From positions 1-41,813 of the forward strand of contig JAQWOJ010000033.1 of NCBI GenBank assembly GCA_029245905.1: a stretch of 41,813 nucleotides of DNA, read 5' to 3'. Every line of letters begins with the position of its first letter. Positions within the stretch are counted from its first letter, which is position 1. Below are positions 1 to 8,280 of the stretch, one piece after another. The stretch comes from Gammaproteobacteria bacterium. GTDB taxonomy: Bacteria > Pseudomonadota > Gammaproteobacteria > Pseudomonadales > Pseudohongiellaceae. The position numbers and the translations under genes were made by a program. A model generated the notes under the pieces. The model saw only the letters and a list, made by a program, of their open reading frames with translations. It was not told the DNA's origin and did not search any database.

Positions 1-1
1 T

Positions 2-298
2 GTCGGAGGGCTCTCTCTCGCTTACCGTGCTTATAAGATGTCACTAAATGGAGACGAGGCGCCGATAATTGAAGGACTAACTGGAGACCAGAGATTCTTT
101 CTGTCGTGGGCACAAGTGTGGCAACGCAAATATCGTGATGACGCCCTCATCCAGATGCTTACGAGCGACCCTCATTCGCCCTCTGAATTCCGGGTAAACG
201 GGGTCGTAAGGAACTTTGATGAGTGGTATGACGCATTTAACGTAGAGCCAGGAAACGAGCTTTACCTTCCACCGGAAGACCGTGTAAGAATTTGGTAA
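2..298 (+). CDS. M13 family zinc metallopeptidase (PepO/neprilysin-like), C-terminal fragment
   Basis: The reading frame is open from base 2 to the TAA at 296-298, so the gene begins outside the window. The visible 98 residues carry the M13 C-terminal signature: a GGLSLAY stretch, then LTGDQRFFLSWAQVW, then DPHSPSEFRVNG, ending in VRIW at the very C-terminus as these proteins do. M13 enzymes are single-domain zinc endopeptidases, usually exported to the periplasm or envelope in Gram-negatives. The HExxH and downstream Glu zinc ligands would lie upstream of the window and cannot be checked. The internal ATG at 38 is inside the conserved domain and is not the start. No terminator is obvious after the stop. 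Confidence 0.9.
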   Translation, partial: VGGLSLAYRAYKMSLNGDEAPIIEGLTGDQRFFLSWAQVWQRKYRDDALIQMLTSDPHSPSEFRVNGVVRNFDEWYDAFNVEPGNELYLPPEDRVRIW

Positions 299-601
299 GG
301 TGTAAGATGATGTCATGGAGTGCTTTAGGACTTTTTCGTACTCGGTTTTCTATGTCGCGCTTAAAATTAGTTAGCGGACAAGACTAGGATACTGTCATCC
401 CGAATAACGAGTATGTCGACTGCTCTGTATACCTGACATGCAAAAGACACCGACAAAACTAAACTCTTTTTCATGATTGTAAACAGGCTATCTGAGCATG
501 TTGTAATGCAGTCAATATAATATCAGTCGATAACGCGATGAATTGCTGTAATATTAGGCGACAAAAAATAAATAATAGGTGCAAAAACGGGAGAAGTAAT
601 A
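299..601 (+). other. Intergenic region with a possible promoter for the cytochrome c' gene
   Basis: These 303 bases hold no credible gene. A perfect TATAAT lies at 516-521. A poor TGAGCA sits 17 bases upstream at 493-498, so the promoter call is weak. A good ribosome binding site (GGGAGAAG) precedes the ATG at 602. I see no terminator for the upstream peptidase and no RNA gene. Confidence 0.3.
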
Positions 602-1081
602 ATGAGGAAAATAGTAGTACTCTTTTCGATATTGACGGCCGTGGCCAGCGTAATATCAGGCTCAGTCGCACAAGATATGAGCCCCGAAGAACAAGCCGCT
701 GCTGCTGTAGCCCAGCGCAAGGCTTTATTTCAAACTATTGTTTACAATATCCGACCTATAGGAGCGATGGCGCAAGGCGCACCCTTTGACGCTGAAGTGG
801 CGGCACGAAACGGGCGCAGAATTGCGGTAATGGCGACTATGATCCCAGAGATGCTGGCTCTAGATACCAGTGATTTTGATAACATCGAAACAACTGCATT
901 AGACAGTATTTGGGATAATCAGGACGATATAGCCGAGATGGCTCAAGCCTTAATCGATAACGCAAATGCATTCTCAGAGGCGGCAGAAACAGGAGATATG
1001 GGCGCAACTCTAGGCGCGTTCAGAGGTTTGGGCGGTTCTTGTGGAAACTGCCACGATACTTACCGCATAGATACGGACTAA
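602..1081 (+). CDS. Cytochrome c' (class II c-type cytochrome), periplasmic
   Basis: 159 residues. An N-terminal signal peptide (hydrophobic residues 4-19, cleavage near SVAQ at 21-24) sends it to the periplasm. The single heme motif CGNCH lies at 147-151, close to the C-terminus, the hallmark of the four-helix-bundle cytochromes c' and c-556. The N-terminal region (VAQRKALFQTIVYNIRPIGAM) also fits that family. Members carry electrons or bind NO and CO at a five- or six-coordinate heme; which applies cannot be told from sequence alone. GGGAGAAG about seven bases upstream supports this ATG. The gene converges on a diheme cytochrome gene, so two c-type cytochromes are adjacent but separately transcribed. 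Confidence 0.88.
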   Translation: MRKIVVLFSILTAVASVISGSVAQDMSPEEQAAAAVAQRKALFQTIVYNIRPIGAMAQGAPFDAEVAARNGRRIAVMATMIPEMLALDTSDFDNIETTALDSIWDNQDDIAEMAQALIDNANAFSEAAETGDMGATLGAFRGLGGSCGNCHDTYRIDTD

Positions 1082-1088
1082 CAGCCGC

Positions 1089-1138
1089 AACCGAGCGAGG
1101 GGCGGATTTTACTGTCGCCTCTCCTCAAAATTTCGGTT
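1089..1138. terminator. Possible hairpin between convergent cytochrome genes
   Basis: Between the two convergent cytochrome genes an inner stem pairs GAGGGGCG (1097-1104) with CGCCTCTC (1116-1123), with one G-T wobble. An outer pair AACCGA (1089-1094) and TCGGTT (1133-1138) encloses it. There is no T-run directly after it on either strand, so it is at best a weak bidirectional terminator. Confidence 0.3.
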
Positions 1139-1186
1139 AGCAATTAGCCACTTAAAAGAAGAGGTTTTTTAACAGGCTCGACAGCC

Positions 1187-2074
1187 TTAGTCTGAGTTAT
1201 GTCGCGTAAAAAAGGCGGCCATGGCATCCCGATCACCCTCTGTCAACTTGCTAGTGTTGTGTTCAATAACTTCATTCATATCTCCACCAACAAATTCACC
1301 CTCTGGTTTCAAACCTAATAAAAGAAAGATATCAAAATTATTGGTTGTCCACTCTTCTAAGGCCTCTCTATTAATCGGTTCAATGATTTCCTCGCCTATT
1401 TGCGCTCCAGCGAATTCTTGAGAATAATCCGGGATTCCTATGCTGTTTCTCGGCGTGTGGCACTCACCACAGTGGCCCAAATTTCTTGCCAAGTAAGCAC
1501 CCCGGTTTACTAACTCATCGTCAAAATCTTCAAAGGACGGCGAATTAAAGTTAGCGATTTTATTCCAGATTGCCATAGAACTTCGAAAAAGCCAGAAGGG
1601 TGCATCAGGCCCTGGCACGTCGGAATACACTGCTTCTAGAGACATAAGATAGGCCGCCATATCAAGCACATCCTGATCCTCAATCCCTGCATAAGAGCGG
1701 AAAGGAAACGTAGGATAATAAAAGCTGCCGCTCGGTGCGCGTCCGTGCTTCAAAGCCAGCAAAAAATCCCTGGCATTCCATGCTCCAATCCCAGTGGTCA
1801 AATCTGGTGTGATATTAGGCGCATAAAATGTTCCGAAGTCAGTTTCAATCGGCAGACCGCCCGCGAAAGTGTCGCCAGTTTCTTTAGTCTGCCCACGATG
1901 GCAACTAATACAACCACCGGCAACAACAAGATATTCACCTCGCTCAATTGAATCAGGAGAGTCAGAAACCACACCTAAGTCCTGCAAAGAAACCTGAGGT
2001 AATGCCAAAAACCAGAACTCCGTTACTGCTGCCGCAGCCAGAAAAATGACGAGGATACTTAATTTCTTTTTCAT
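1187..2074 (-). CDS. Diheme c-type cytochrome, membrane-anchored or periplasmic
   Basis: 295 residues with an N-terminal hydrophobic segment (about 7-25) acting as signal peptide or anchor. There are two heme motifs, CISCH at 55-59 and CGECH at 202-206. The stretch FYAPNITPDLTTGIGAW after the first heme is typical of diheme or triheme cytochrome c subunits that accept electrons from membrane dehydrogenases (alcohol, gluconate or fructose dehydrogenase cytochrome subunits). No dehydrogenase shares its strand here; the nearest candidate donor is the PQQ-dependent enzyme at 3580. It is therefore best called a diheme electron carrier with unknown partner. It is divergent from the esterase operon and convergent with cytochrome c'. 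Confidence 0.85.
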   Translation of the reverse strand: MKKKLSILVIFLAAAAVTEFWFLALPQVSLQDLGVVSDSPDSIERGEYLVVAGGCISCHRGQTKETGDTFAGGLPIETDFGTFYAPNITPDLTTGIGAWNARDFLLALKHGRAPSGSFYYPTFPFRSYAGIEDQDVLDMAAYLMSLEAVYSDVPGPDAPFWLFRSSMAIWNKIANFNSPSFEDFDDELVNRGAYLARNLGHCGECHTPRNSIGIPDYSQEFAGAQIGEEIIEPINREALEEWTTNNFDIFLLLGLKPEGEFVGGDMNEVIEHNTSKLTEGDRDAMAAFFTRHNSD

Positions 2075-2200
2075 GAGTGTCTTATGTTAATAACAAAATA
2101 TAATCCCATCATAGACTTGGTTTCATTCTAAGCATTGCCATAAGTATTGTCGAATCAATATATAGCGAGGCAGGGACTGAGGTTTCGAGCGCGATAGTTA

Positions 2201-2229
2201 TTGTAGAGTATTTACAAGGCGCATATATT
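2201..2229 (+). promoter_or_regulatory. Candidate promoter for the esterase-cytochrome-PQQ operon
   Basis: TTGTAG (2201-2206), a 17-base spacer, then TATATT (2224-2229), five of six matches to the -10 consensus. Transcription would start near 2236, giving a leader of about 180 bases before the ATG at 2420. The rest of the 345-base gap from 2075 to 2419 shows nothing else I can support. The frame can be extended to 2336, but that adds no conserved sequence. Confidence 0.35.
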
Positions 2230-2419
2230 ACTAGACATCTCAAGACAGTATCCATAATTCAAATGATAGCCGGAAAAGAATATCTCCCCCAACTCCACCA
2301 GCCCACACGCCTTTAATTAACCCCCGGATCTTTGTGTGTGCATGTCTTTGCGTCTGCCGCTCGAATTGTTTATTCTCGCAACTACCTATGGGGAAATACA
2401 GGGAAACCTAAGGACCAAA

Positions 2420-3208
2420 ATGAGCATTAAAACAAACCTTATCTTAACTGCCGCTGTTTTTTTAAGTTGTAACGTATTTGCTGAACGTCTTGCGAGCGAT
2501 AACGAAAGTCATGTCGATGACTCTCGAATACAACACCGTAGTTACATATTCCCACCTACCGGAGAATCTATCCCTTACGCACTTTTCGTGCCGTCTAATT
2601 ACAATGAAATTGATCAGGCCCCTCTAATCATTTCGCTACACGGCCTTGGACGATCTTATGATTGGTTAATGGGCTATCATGGGTTCCTTGAAGAGGCTGA
2701 AGCCAATGGATACATAGTGGTTACGCCACTCGGTTATATTCGCCGCGGATGGTATGGGTCTCGTCCAACAGAGGACCCTATCGATGCACAATATAGTGAG
2801 CAAGACGTTATGGAGGTAATAACGCTTATCACAAATGAGTACAACATTGATCAGAATCGAATCTATCTATGGGGGCACTCTATGGGAGGTGCTGGAACGT
2901 ATCATATTGCCGCAAAAAATCCGGAGATGTTTGCGGCCCTCGGAGTCGCAGCTCCAGCACCGGAACGTGACCATGATATTGAGGAAACTTTAGGACGGAT
3001 TAAACATATCCCAACATTTGTCTTGCAAGGCGACGATGATGGATTGGTAACGCTTACTAGAACCTGGGTAAACAAAATGCGAGACATCGGAATGCAACAT
3101 GTATATGCAGAGATACCAGGCGGAGATCACTCCCTCGTAATTTCTCAGAATAGTGGGCACATGAAGAAGTTCATTGATTTTTTTAATATTGTGCGAAAGG
3201 AATACTAG
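2420..3208 (+). CDS. Exported alpha/beta-hydrolase (PHB-depolymerase/dienelactone-hydrolase-like esterase)
   Basis: 262 residues from the ATG at 2420, chosen because AAGGA lies about six bases upstream and a clean signal peptide follows (cleavage after VFA, about residue 21). A longer frame from 2336 would bury the signal peptide. The fold shows an oxyanion-region LHGLG, the nucleophile elbow GHSMGG with Ser154, an acidic residue in QGDDDGLV (about 203-210) and His237 in PGGDH. This is a complete Ser-Asp-His triad. It resembles feruloyl-esterase and polyhydroxybutyrate-depolymerase-like secreted hydrolases; the substrate is not predictable. The next gene starts seven bases after the stop, so it is co-transcribed with a cytochrome c5-like gene and a PQQ dehydrogenase, suggesting the released product is oxidised in the periplasm. 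Confidence 0.82.
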   Translation: MSIKTNLILTAAVFLSCNVFAERLASDNESHVDDSRIQHRSYIFPPTGESIPYALFVPSNYNEIDQAPLIISLHGLGRSYDWLMGYHGFLEEAEANGYIVVTPLGYIRRGWYGSRPTEDPIDAQYSEQDVMEVITLITNEYNIDQNRIYLWGHSMGGAGTYHIAAKNPEMFAALGVAAPAPERDHDIEETLGRIKHIPTFVLQGDDDGLVTLTRTWVNKMRDIGMQHVYAEIPGGDHSLVISQNSGHMKKFIDFFNIVRKEY

Positions 3209-3215
3209 GAGCAAT

Positions 3216-3545
3216 ATGAAAATTTATCGCTTAGCCCTAAGTGGCATAATTATTTTTTATCCACACTTTTTTTTCGCCGCAGTGGCAGAAGAATCGGATG
3301 CATTTGACGCCGCGTCAAAATATCAATCGACTTGTTTTGCCTGTCACGGCACAGGACAGGCACATGCTCCTGTAGTGGGTGATATTATTGAATGGGAAAT
3401 CAGGCTGGAGAAAGGTTTTGAAACGTTAGTAGACAACACTATCAATGGCTTAAACGGCATTATGCCTGCGCGCGGCTTATGTGCCGATTGTAGTGATGAA
3501 CAACTTATAAGTATCGTCGAATATATGCTCAGTGAGAGCAAGTAA
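3216..3545 (+). CDS. Cytochrome c5-like monoheme cytochrome
   Basis: 109 residues from the ATG at 3216, which has GGAGC just upstream. A longer frame from 3174 overlaps the esterase. A signal peptide (1-22, ending AAVA) precedes the heme motif CFACH at 40-44. The GTGQAHAPVVGD segment, the GIMPARG segment with the likely axial Met, and the CADC pair (probably a disulfide) followed by SDEQL match the cytochrome c5 family closely. It should be a small periplasmic electron carrier. Its position between an exported esterase and a PQQ lipoprotein dehydrogenase makes it the likely acceptor for that dehydrogenase. Confidence 0.88.
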   Translation: MKIYRLALSGIIIFYPHFFFAAVAEESDAFDAASKYQSTCFACHGTGQAHAPVVGDIIEWEIRLEKGFETLVDNTINGLNGIMPARGLCADCSDEQLISIVEYMLSESK

Positions 3546-3579
3546 AACTGATAAAACTTTACAAAAAATTCGGAGCTGA

Positions 3580-5397
3580 ATGATGCAATTAATATCGATA
3601 TATTTTAATTATTACAAACGGATCCTTTGGCTGCTTGCGGCTGGACTCCTGGCTGTATTATCAGCTTGTTCACAAGAGTCCGTAAATACCACTTCCATTC
3701 CGGTTGCAACCGGTAGTGAAACTACAGGAGGGGCCGTCGATAATCTGTCATCTGCTAGAAATATAGAATGGCCGTTACACAACTATGATCTTTACGGGTC
3801 ACGCTTTTCTCCAACAGATCAAATCACCAAAGATAATGTAAGCACATTAACCCCGCGTTGGTTATTCCAACACGGAGTTATAGATGGTGTCAGCAATCAA
3901 ACAACACCAGTAATCGTTAATGAAATTATGTACATAACGGATTCGCGAGGAAGCGTTTATGCCGTTAACGCGCGCGACGGCCACCTCATATGGACCTATG
4001 ACGTCACGCGATTATTAGGAGGTGGGAGGCGAGAAGGATACATATTTCGCCATCGTGGTGTAGCGTATGATGATGGGGTTGTATATACAGCGGCGGGCTC
4101 ATTTATATTTGCCCTTGATGCAGAAACAGGAAATCCGATTGAGGGCTTTGGAAATGGAGGACAAGCATCGGTAATTTTAGATGTGCTGCACCAAAGGGAC
4201 CCAAGCATCGAGACAGCTATTTCGGCAGGCTACTGGTTTACCACTGCGCCCCAAATACATAACGACGTAATCTATATCGGGACCACTCGAAGTGAAAGCC
4301 ATATAGCCGGCGGGTATGTTCTAGCGATCGATGATCAATCGGGAGAGGTGCTTTGGAATTTTAATACTGTCCCGCAAGATGAGAATGATCAAGGTTGGGA
4401 CATCGCAGGGCCAACTTGGGTAGGAGGGGAACGTAATGGAGGGGGCATATGGGAAACCCCTTCAATCGATCCGGAATTAGGAATGGTATATTTTGCCGTC
4501 GGCAATCCGTTTGGAGATAGCACTAAGCGGGACGGCATGAATCTTTTTACAGATTCATTAATCGCACTCTCGTTGGATGAAGGGGAGCTCATTTGGTATT
4601 ACCAACAAGTTCACCACGACGTTTGGGATTATGATTCAGGAAATCAACCGGTGTTGTTTGATATGGAAGTAGACGGGAGCCCTGTTAAAGCGCTAGCGCA
4701 AGCAAATAAGAATAGTTGGCTTTACATTCTAGATAGAGAAACCGGGCAGCCTGTGCACCCGATAATTGAAACGCCTGTCTCAACTGAAACAGAAACAGAA
4801 GGCGAAGAACCCTGGCCAACACAACCAATACCTCACAAAAAAAACGGCGAGCGCATGGAGCCGGTATCTCCTGTCTTCCCAACTGATATCCCTGCACAGC
4901 ACATGGAACAAAATCAATTGGTGGAGCAGTTCACGCCAATCGGACCCAATCAGATCTTTGCGCCGGGCTTTGGTGGCGGCTCAAATTATGGGCCATTAGC
5001 CTTCGGCAAAGACACTGGTTATCTTTATGTTAATGCGATCGATCAACCCTTTAATTCGGGGCGCGATCCGAAAGGGTACTTCTCAGCTTATGATCCTTCC
5101 ACGGGAGAGTTGATCTGGAGACAAATCTTTGAGGGATATGGGCAGGCCGGTCCTGTAGTCACTGCGGGAGGCTTGGTTTTTGTCGGTGCCGGGAGCAATA
5201 CCGCCGGGTACTTCTACGCTTTTGATGCTGCGACAGGCGAGGAGCTCTGGCGCTTTAATACCGGCTCTGGTGTTTTTGCTTCGCCCTCTGTTTTTTCGAT
5301 TGACGGCGAAGAATTTATTACGGTTGCATCCGGAGGCGGATCTCGCGGTCGGCGGGGTGGTGATCTTATTCTTACGTTTGCCCTACCGGACTGGTAG
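3580..5397 (+). CDS. PQQ-dependent dehydrogenase, lipoprotein (quinoprotein alcohol/glucose dehydrogenase family)
   Basis: 605 residues. A lipoprotein signal ends in LSAC with Cys30 as the lipidation site, placing the enzyme on the periplasmic face of a membrane. It then has repeated beta-propeller W-motif blades (for example VNARDGHLIWTYD, ALDAETGNP, AFDAATGEELWRFNTG). The HHDVWDYDSGNQPVLFD segment contains the catalytic Asp region of PQQ alcohol and membrane glucose dehydrogenases. No heme motif is present, so it needs an external electron acceptor, probably the cytochrome c5-like protein 34 bases upstream. GGAGC at 3572-3576 supports the start at 3580; a second ATG follows at 3583. No PQQ biosynthesis genes are in the window. 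The substrate is unknown. Confidence 0.88.
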   Translation: MMQLISIYFNYYKRILWLLAAGLLAVLSACSQESVNTTSIPVATGSETTGGAVDNLSSARNIEWPLHNYDLYGSRFSPTDQITKDNVSTLTPRWLFQHGVIDGVSNQTTPVIVNEIMYITDSRGSVYAVNARDGHLIWTYDVTRLLGGGRREGYIFRHRGVAYDDGVVYTAAGSFIFALDAETGNPIEGFGNGGQASVILDVLHQRDPSIETAISAGYWFTTAPQIHNDVIYIGTTRSESHIAGGYVLAIDDQSGEVLWNFNTVPQDENDQGWDIAGPTWVGGERNGGGIWETPSIDPELGMVYFAVGNPFGDSTKRDGMNLFTDSLIALSLDEGELIWYYQQVHHDVWDYDSGNQPVLFDMEVDGSPVKALAQANKNSWLYILDRETGQPVHPIIETPVSTETETEGEEPWPTQPIPHKKNGERMEPVSPVFPTDIPAQHMEQNQLVEQFTPIGPNQIFAPGFGGGSNYGPLAFGKDTGYLYVNAIDQPFNSGRDPKGYFSAYDPSTGELIWRQIFEGYGQAGPVVTAGGLVFVGAGSNTAGYFYAFDAATGEELWRFNTGSGVFASPSVFSIDGEEFITVASGGGSRGRRGGDLILTFALPDW

Positions 5398-5440
5398 TTA
5401 AAACAAAAGCGACGAAAATAGAATTAGGTTCTCAGTGTAT

Positions 5441-6394
5441 TTACAAAGATGTAACGACAACTCGAAATCCAATAGCGCCGCTACGAACACCAGGGTCCAC
5501 TGCGCCTCTAACTGCGGCTCGGATGTTGTTTAAACTTTCTGCGTATGAGCCCCCGCGCATCACCCAAAGGGCGTCCTCAGAAAGATTACTCTCATCATCG
5601 GAAGGATTGTACGGATAATCCTGTAAGGGGCTACGAGTAAATTCCCATACGTTACCCGACATATCTGAGAGACCATGAGCACAAGGTTCGCATCGCATTT
5701 TTCCCACAGGAATGATTTCATTCGAATTAAAATTTGCAAAATCAGAACTTGGACGTGAACCCCATGGGAAAATGCGGCCATCAGTTCCTCGAGCCGCCTT
5801 CTCCCATTCCGCTTCCGAAGGAATAGTGATCCTGCCGCCTTTTTCGAGAAAAGACTTAATTACTTTTGGCGTTTCTAGAGAGCTTCTAAGTTTAGAATCT
5901 AGCCAACGTCCATATCCTAACGCGTCTGCCCAGGTTATATTGTAAATCGGTAACTGTGGAGCGGACTCCACGTCCTTTTCATCCCATTCTAAGCCGACCT
6001 CATGCGCATAAACTGCAAACTGAGCAACAGTAGTTTCAAATCGACTGATATAGTAGGTAGGAAGAAAGACCTCCCCTTGCCTTTCGAGGTTAGACCATCT
6101 CTCATTTTCATAGGCAGATCTATCAAGAGCTGGATTACTTCCCATTACAAATTCACCCGCCGGCACCTCTACAAACCCCCACATGAGATCATCAGGAAGG
6201 AACCAAGCATCTGCACTAAAGCCATCAATATCGCCTTCATAGGGTTGACTAGCAGGAGGGTTTCCCAGATTATTTCCCTGAGCCTGCATCCATACCGCTA
6301 CGAATACAATGATTAAAACCATCAGAGTAAATCCAATGGTGCGACTCGGCACTTTTTGGTTTTTATCTCCTTTTAGCGAAACATTTTCACTCAC
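5441..6394 (-). CDS. Membrane-anchored FGE/SUMF1-fold protein lacking catalytic cysteines
   Basis: 317 residues starting at a GTG at 6394 that overlaps the upstream stop in GTGA, a translational-coupling arrangement. A longer frame from an ATG at 6430 lies fully inside the upstream gene. One transmembrane segment (about 20-36) is followed by a formylglycine-generating-enzyme-type domain: EVPAGEFVMGS, ISRFETTVAQF, IPSEAEWEKAARG, LSDMSGNVWEFT, WVMRGGSY, GFRVV. In true FGE the segment after RGGS carries two catalytic Cys; here it reads YAESLNNIRAAVR with none. Sulfatase activation is therefore unlikely. Cys-less SUMF1 domains often act as binding or accessory domains. Two other Cys (RCEPC) occur before the GLSDMSGNVWE motif. 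Confidence 0.83.
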   Translation of the reverse strand: MSENVSLKGDKNQKVPSRTIGFTLMVLIIVFVAVWMQAQGNNLGNPPASQPYEGDIDGFSADAWFLPDDLMWGFVEVPAGEFVMGSNPALDRSAYENERWSNLERQGEVFLPTYYISRFETTVAQFAVYAHEVGLEWDEKDVESAPQLPIYNITWADALGYGRWLDSKLRSSLETPKVIKSFLEKGGRITIPSEAEWEKAARGTDGRIFPWGSRPSSDFANFNSNEIIPVGKMRCEPCAHGLSDMSGNVWEFTRSPLQDYPYNPSDDESNLSEDALWVMRGGSYAESLNNIRAAVRGAVDPGVRSGAIGFRVVVTSL

Positions 6395-8031
6395 AAAGAG
6401 ACCTGTGTTTCCTGACAAGCAAAATCCCACTTATGTTCACAAGCTTTTAGGTAAAGATCGTTCCGGGAAACGTCCATCAAATTCAACCCGCCTTCGCGAA
6501 GCAGAAGCCGAAGATCTAGTTCATGCGGATCATCCCTTGAGGCCGAGTTATAATCTAGGAGATTTATACACGCCGCCTTAAACTTTAGCTCACAGGATTT
6601 TTGAAAAAAAGCTAACGATAAAGCATTATCTGGCGGAACAACTGAACCTCGCCGATACTGTATTCCTAGCTCGTTGCACGCCCAAGCGGCATTATCTGAA
6701 CAATAAGTATTTTCGAGTGCTACTAGCCGGGCACAAGCGTTGGCCAAACGTTCCTCGCATGCTTGTTGCCAAAAAGGCAAGCTATCGCCTGTGTGCTTGC
6801 CATCTGTTTTGCCAAGTAAAGACATCGATCCAAATACAAACACCCAAACACACATATGAGCCAGATTAGAGCGGCCGCTAGACCAGCTATCCTTCCAAAG
6901 GTTCAGGAGATTCTTGGAGTCAATGGATCGCACTGCATTATCAATAGCAATCACGCTTAAATTCAACAAAGGCACACACAAAAGTTTGTCATAAAAGGTT
7001 GGAACACCAATAACGCCGAGAAAGTTATATAACACGAAGACGCCAAGCCCATACAGCACACCAAAAAACATCTTACCCAGTGGGGTTCGCGGCGACGTGG
7101 ACGGATCCGTCACCAGCAAGTGAAGCCCCAGAAAGACGGCCGCCGGAATTTCAGAATCAAGAAAATAGGGCACACCTGAAAAACTGCTGTAGAGAGAGCT
7201 CAGTCCAAATAGAGCTATAGCCGCCATTCCGGCCACAAGAGTAATGGAAAAAAAATACATTACGACCAGCCCGATTAGGAATAAAAATGCGTAGATGTTA
7301 GGGGCTAATGTTAGTGTCGACGCTATCTCTTGTCCCCAGGTCAAGTGAGTGGTGTTTGTTGTTATCAACACTAGCGAGAATAATCCTAAGGCGAATGCTG
7401 ACGGGTTAAAGATATGCACGCTGCGCCCTTCACGCTGCCATCGAAAATACTCTTTCCCCATAAAACCCAGTGCAATCATCAAAAATTGCATGTAGAACCA
7501 GTCGTCCTTAAACCAAAGAAATAGGTTTACACTAAAAATTATTGGAATAGGTCCAAAGCCCAATGCATAATTTTGACGCCTAGACCAAGAAAGGAGAATA
7601 CTGAAAACATAGGCGAAAATAATCTGGCCTAAGATAAGCAACGCGTGGTCGTATACGGGCCGCGAACCAGAAACGTCCACCCAATAAAAGCCCCAGTATA
7701 AATACACACTAAACTGCACGAGCGCTTGGATATAGTGCTGCGGCCGTAATGAGAGATCAAAAGAATATTTTTCGCCCAGTCGATTGCTCTTAATGAACAG
7801 AAAAATGCTCCAAACACTAAGGAACAATGCGGCCGCTATGAACGACCAGGCAAGAGCTTGATTACTTTGGACCCGCGCGGTCGTCGCGAGGAGGCCCAAG
7901 CACAGAGTCAAAGCCAACGGGAGCATGAAATTGCCGATTAACAGTTTTGGACTGGCCACTGTAGCGAGTTCAGCGGATTTTAACGGCGTCCCGCTGATCT
8001 TGGTCCTTCCAGTTTTAGTTTTTGAAACCAT
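6391..8031 (-). CDS. RnfD/NqrB-like polytopic membrane protein with C-terminal Sel1-like repeats
   Basis: 546 residues. The first 430 are about ten hydrophobic segments and carry family marks of RnfD/NqrB and UnbU-type proteins: HIFNPSAFALGLF near the middle and TDPSTSPRTPLGKMFFGVLYG later. The SGAT-type motif for covalent flavin on Thr in NqrB and RnfD is not found, so flavinylation is doubtful. From about residue 445 the protein becomes soluble and cysteine-rich with Sel1/TPR-like units (CEERLANACARL, WACNELGIQY, FFQKSCELKFKAACINLL, YLKACEHKWDFACQ). It is followed, with GTGA overlap, by the FGE-fold gene, so the two probably form a complex. An electron-transfer role is an inference from homology. 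Confidence 0.72.
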   Translation of the reverse strand: MVSKTKTGRTKISGTPLKSAELATVASPKLLIGNFMLPLALTLCLGLLATTARVQSNQALAWSFIAAALFLSVWSIFLFIKSNRLGEKYSFDLSLRPQHYIQALVQFSVYLYWGFYWVDVSGSRPVYDHALLILGQIIFAYVFSILLSWSRRQNYALGFGPIPIIFSVNLFLWFKDDWFYMQFLMIALGFMGKEYFRWQREGRSVHIFNPSAFALGLFSLVLITTNTTHLTWGQEIASTLTLAPNIYAFLFLIGLVVMYFFSITLVAGMAAIALFGLSSLYSSFSGVPYFLDSEIPAAVFLGLHLLVTDPSTSPRTPLGKMFFGVLYGLGVFVLYNFLGVIGVPTFYDKLLCVPLLNLSVIAIDNAVRSIDSKNLLNLWKDSWSSGRSNLAHMCVWVFVFGSMSLLGKTDGKHTGDSLPFWQQACEERLANACARLVALENTYCSDNAAWACNELGIQYRRGSVVPPDNALSLAFFQKSCELKFKAACINLLDYNSASRDDPHELDLRLLLREGGLNLMDVSRNDLYLKACEHKWDFACQETQVSL

Positions 8032-8174
8032 GCCTTATTCCCTGATCCATAAACCTTTGTATCGCGGGTCTAGAAGGATAAACTAGCCATCAAAGCATTT
8101 CAATTTAGGGTGCCAGTTTAAAGCGTCTTATACCCCTAGAAAGCGATGAACAGCAATTTTCTCGCTTTTGAAAC

Positions 8175-8223
8175 AATTGGTGACCAATTTCCTCTTGAAA
8201 ATTTGCCCATTTGTGCGTAATTT
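8175..8223 (+). promoter_or_regulatory. Palindromic operator candidate and sigma70-like promoter upstream of 8281
   Basis: A perfect interrupted palindrome AATTGGT-G-ACCAATT (8175-8189) lies just upstream of TTGAAA (8195-8200), a 17-base spacer and TAATTT (8218-8223). This looks like a promoter for the gene at 8281 with a regulator site immediately 5' of the -35. The remaining 8032-8174 shows no gene. Confidence 0.4.
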
Positions 8224-8280
8224 CAGTAAATTAGGTGGTATGTAACCCAATTTTACTAACAAAAAAACTTGGAGGTTCCG

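Noticed and set aside
1745..1951. Plus-strand frame inside the diheme cytochrome gene
   Set aside because: It is antisense to a well-supported coding region with two heme motifs.
2336..2419. Longer N-terminus for the exported esterase
   Set aside because: It lacks a ribosome site, is not conserved and would place the signal peptide 28 residues inside the protein.
8269..8280. TTG start for the unknown exported protein
   Set aside because: The TTG overlaps the GGAGG that clearly serves the ATG at 8281.
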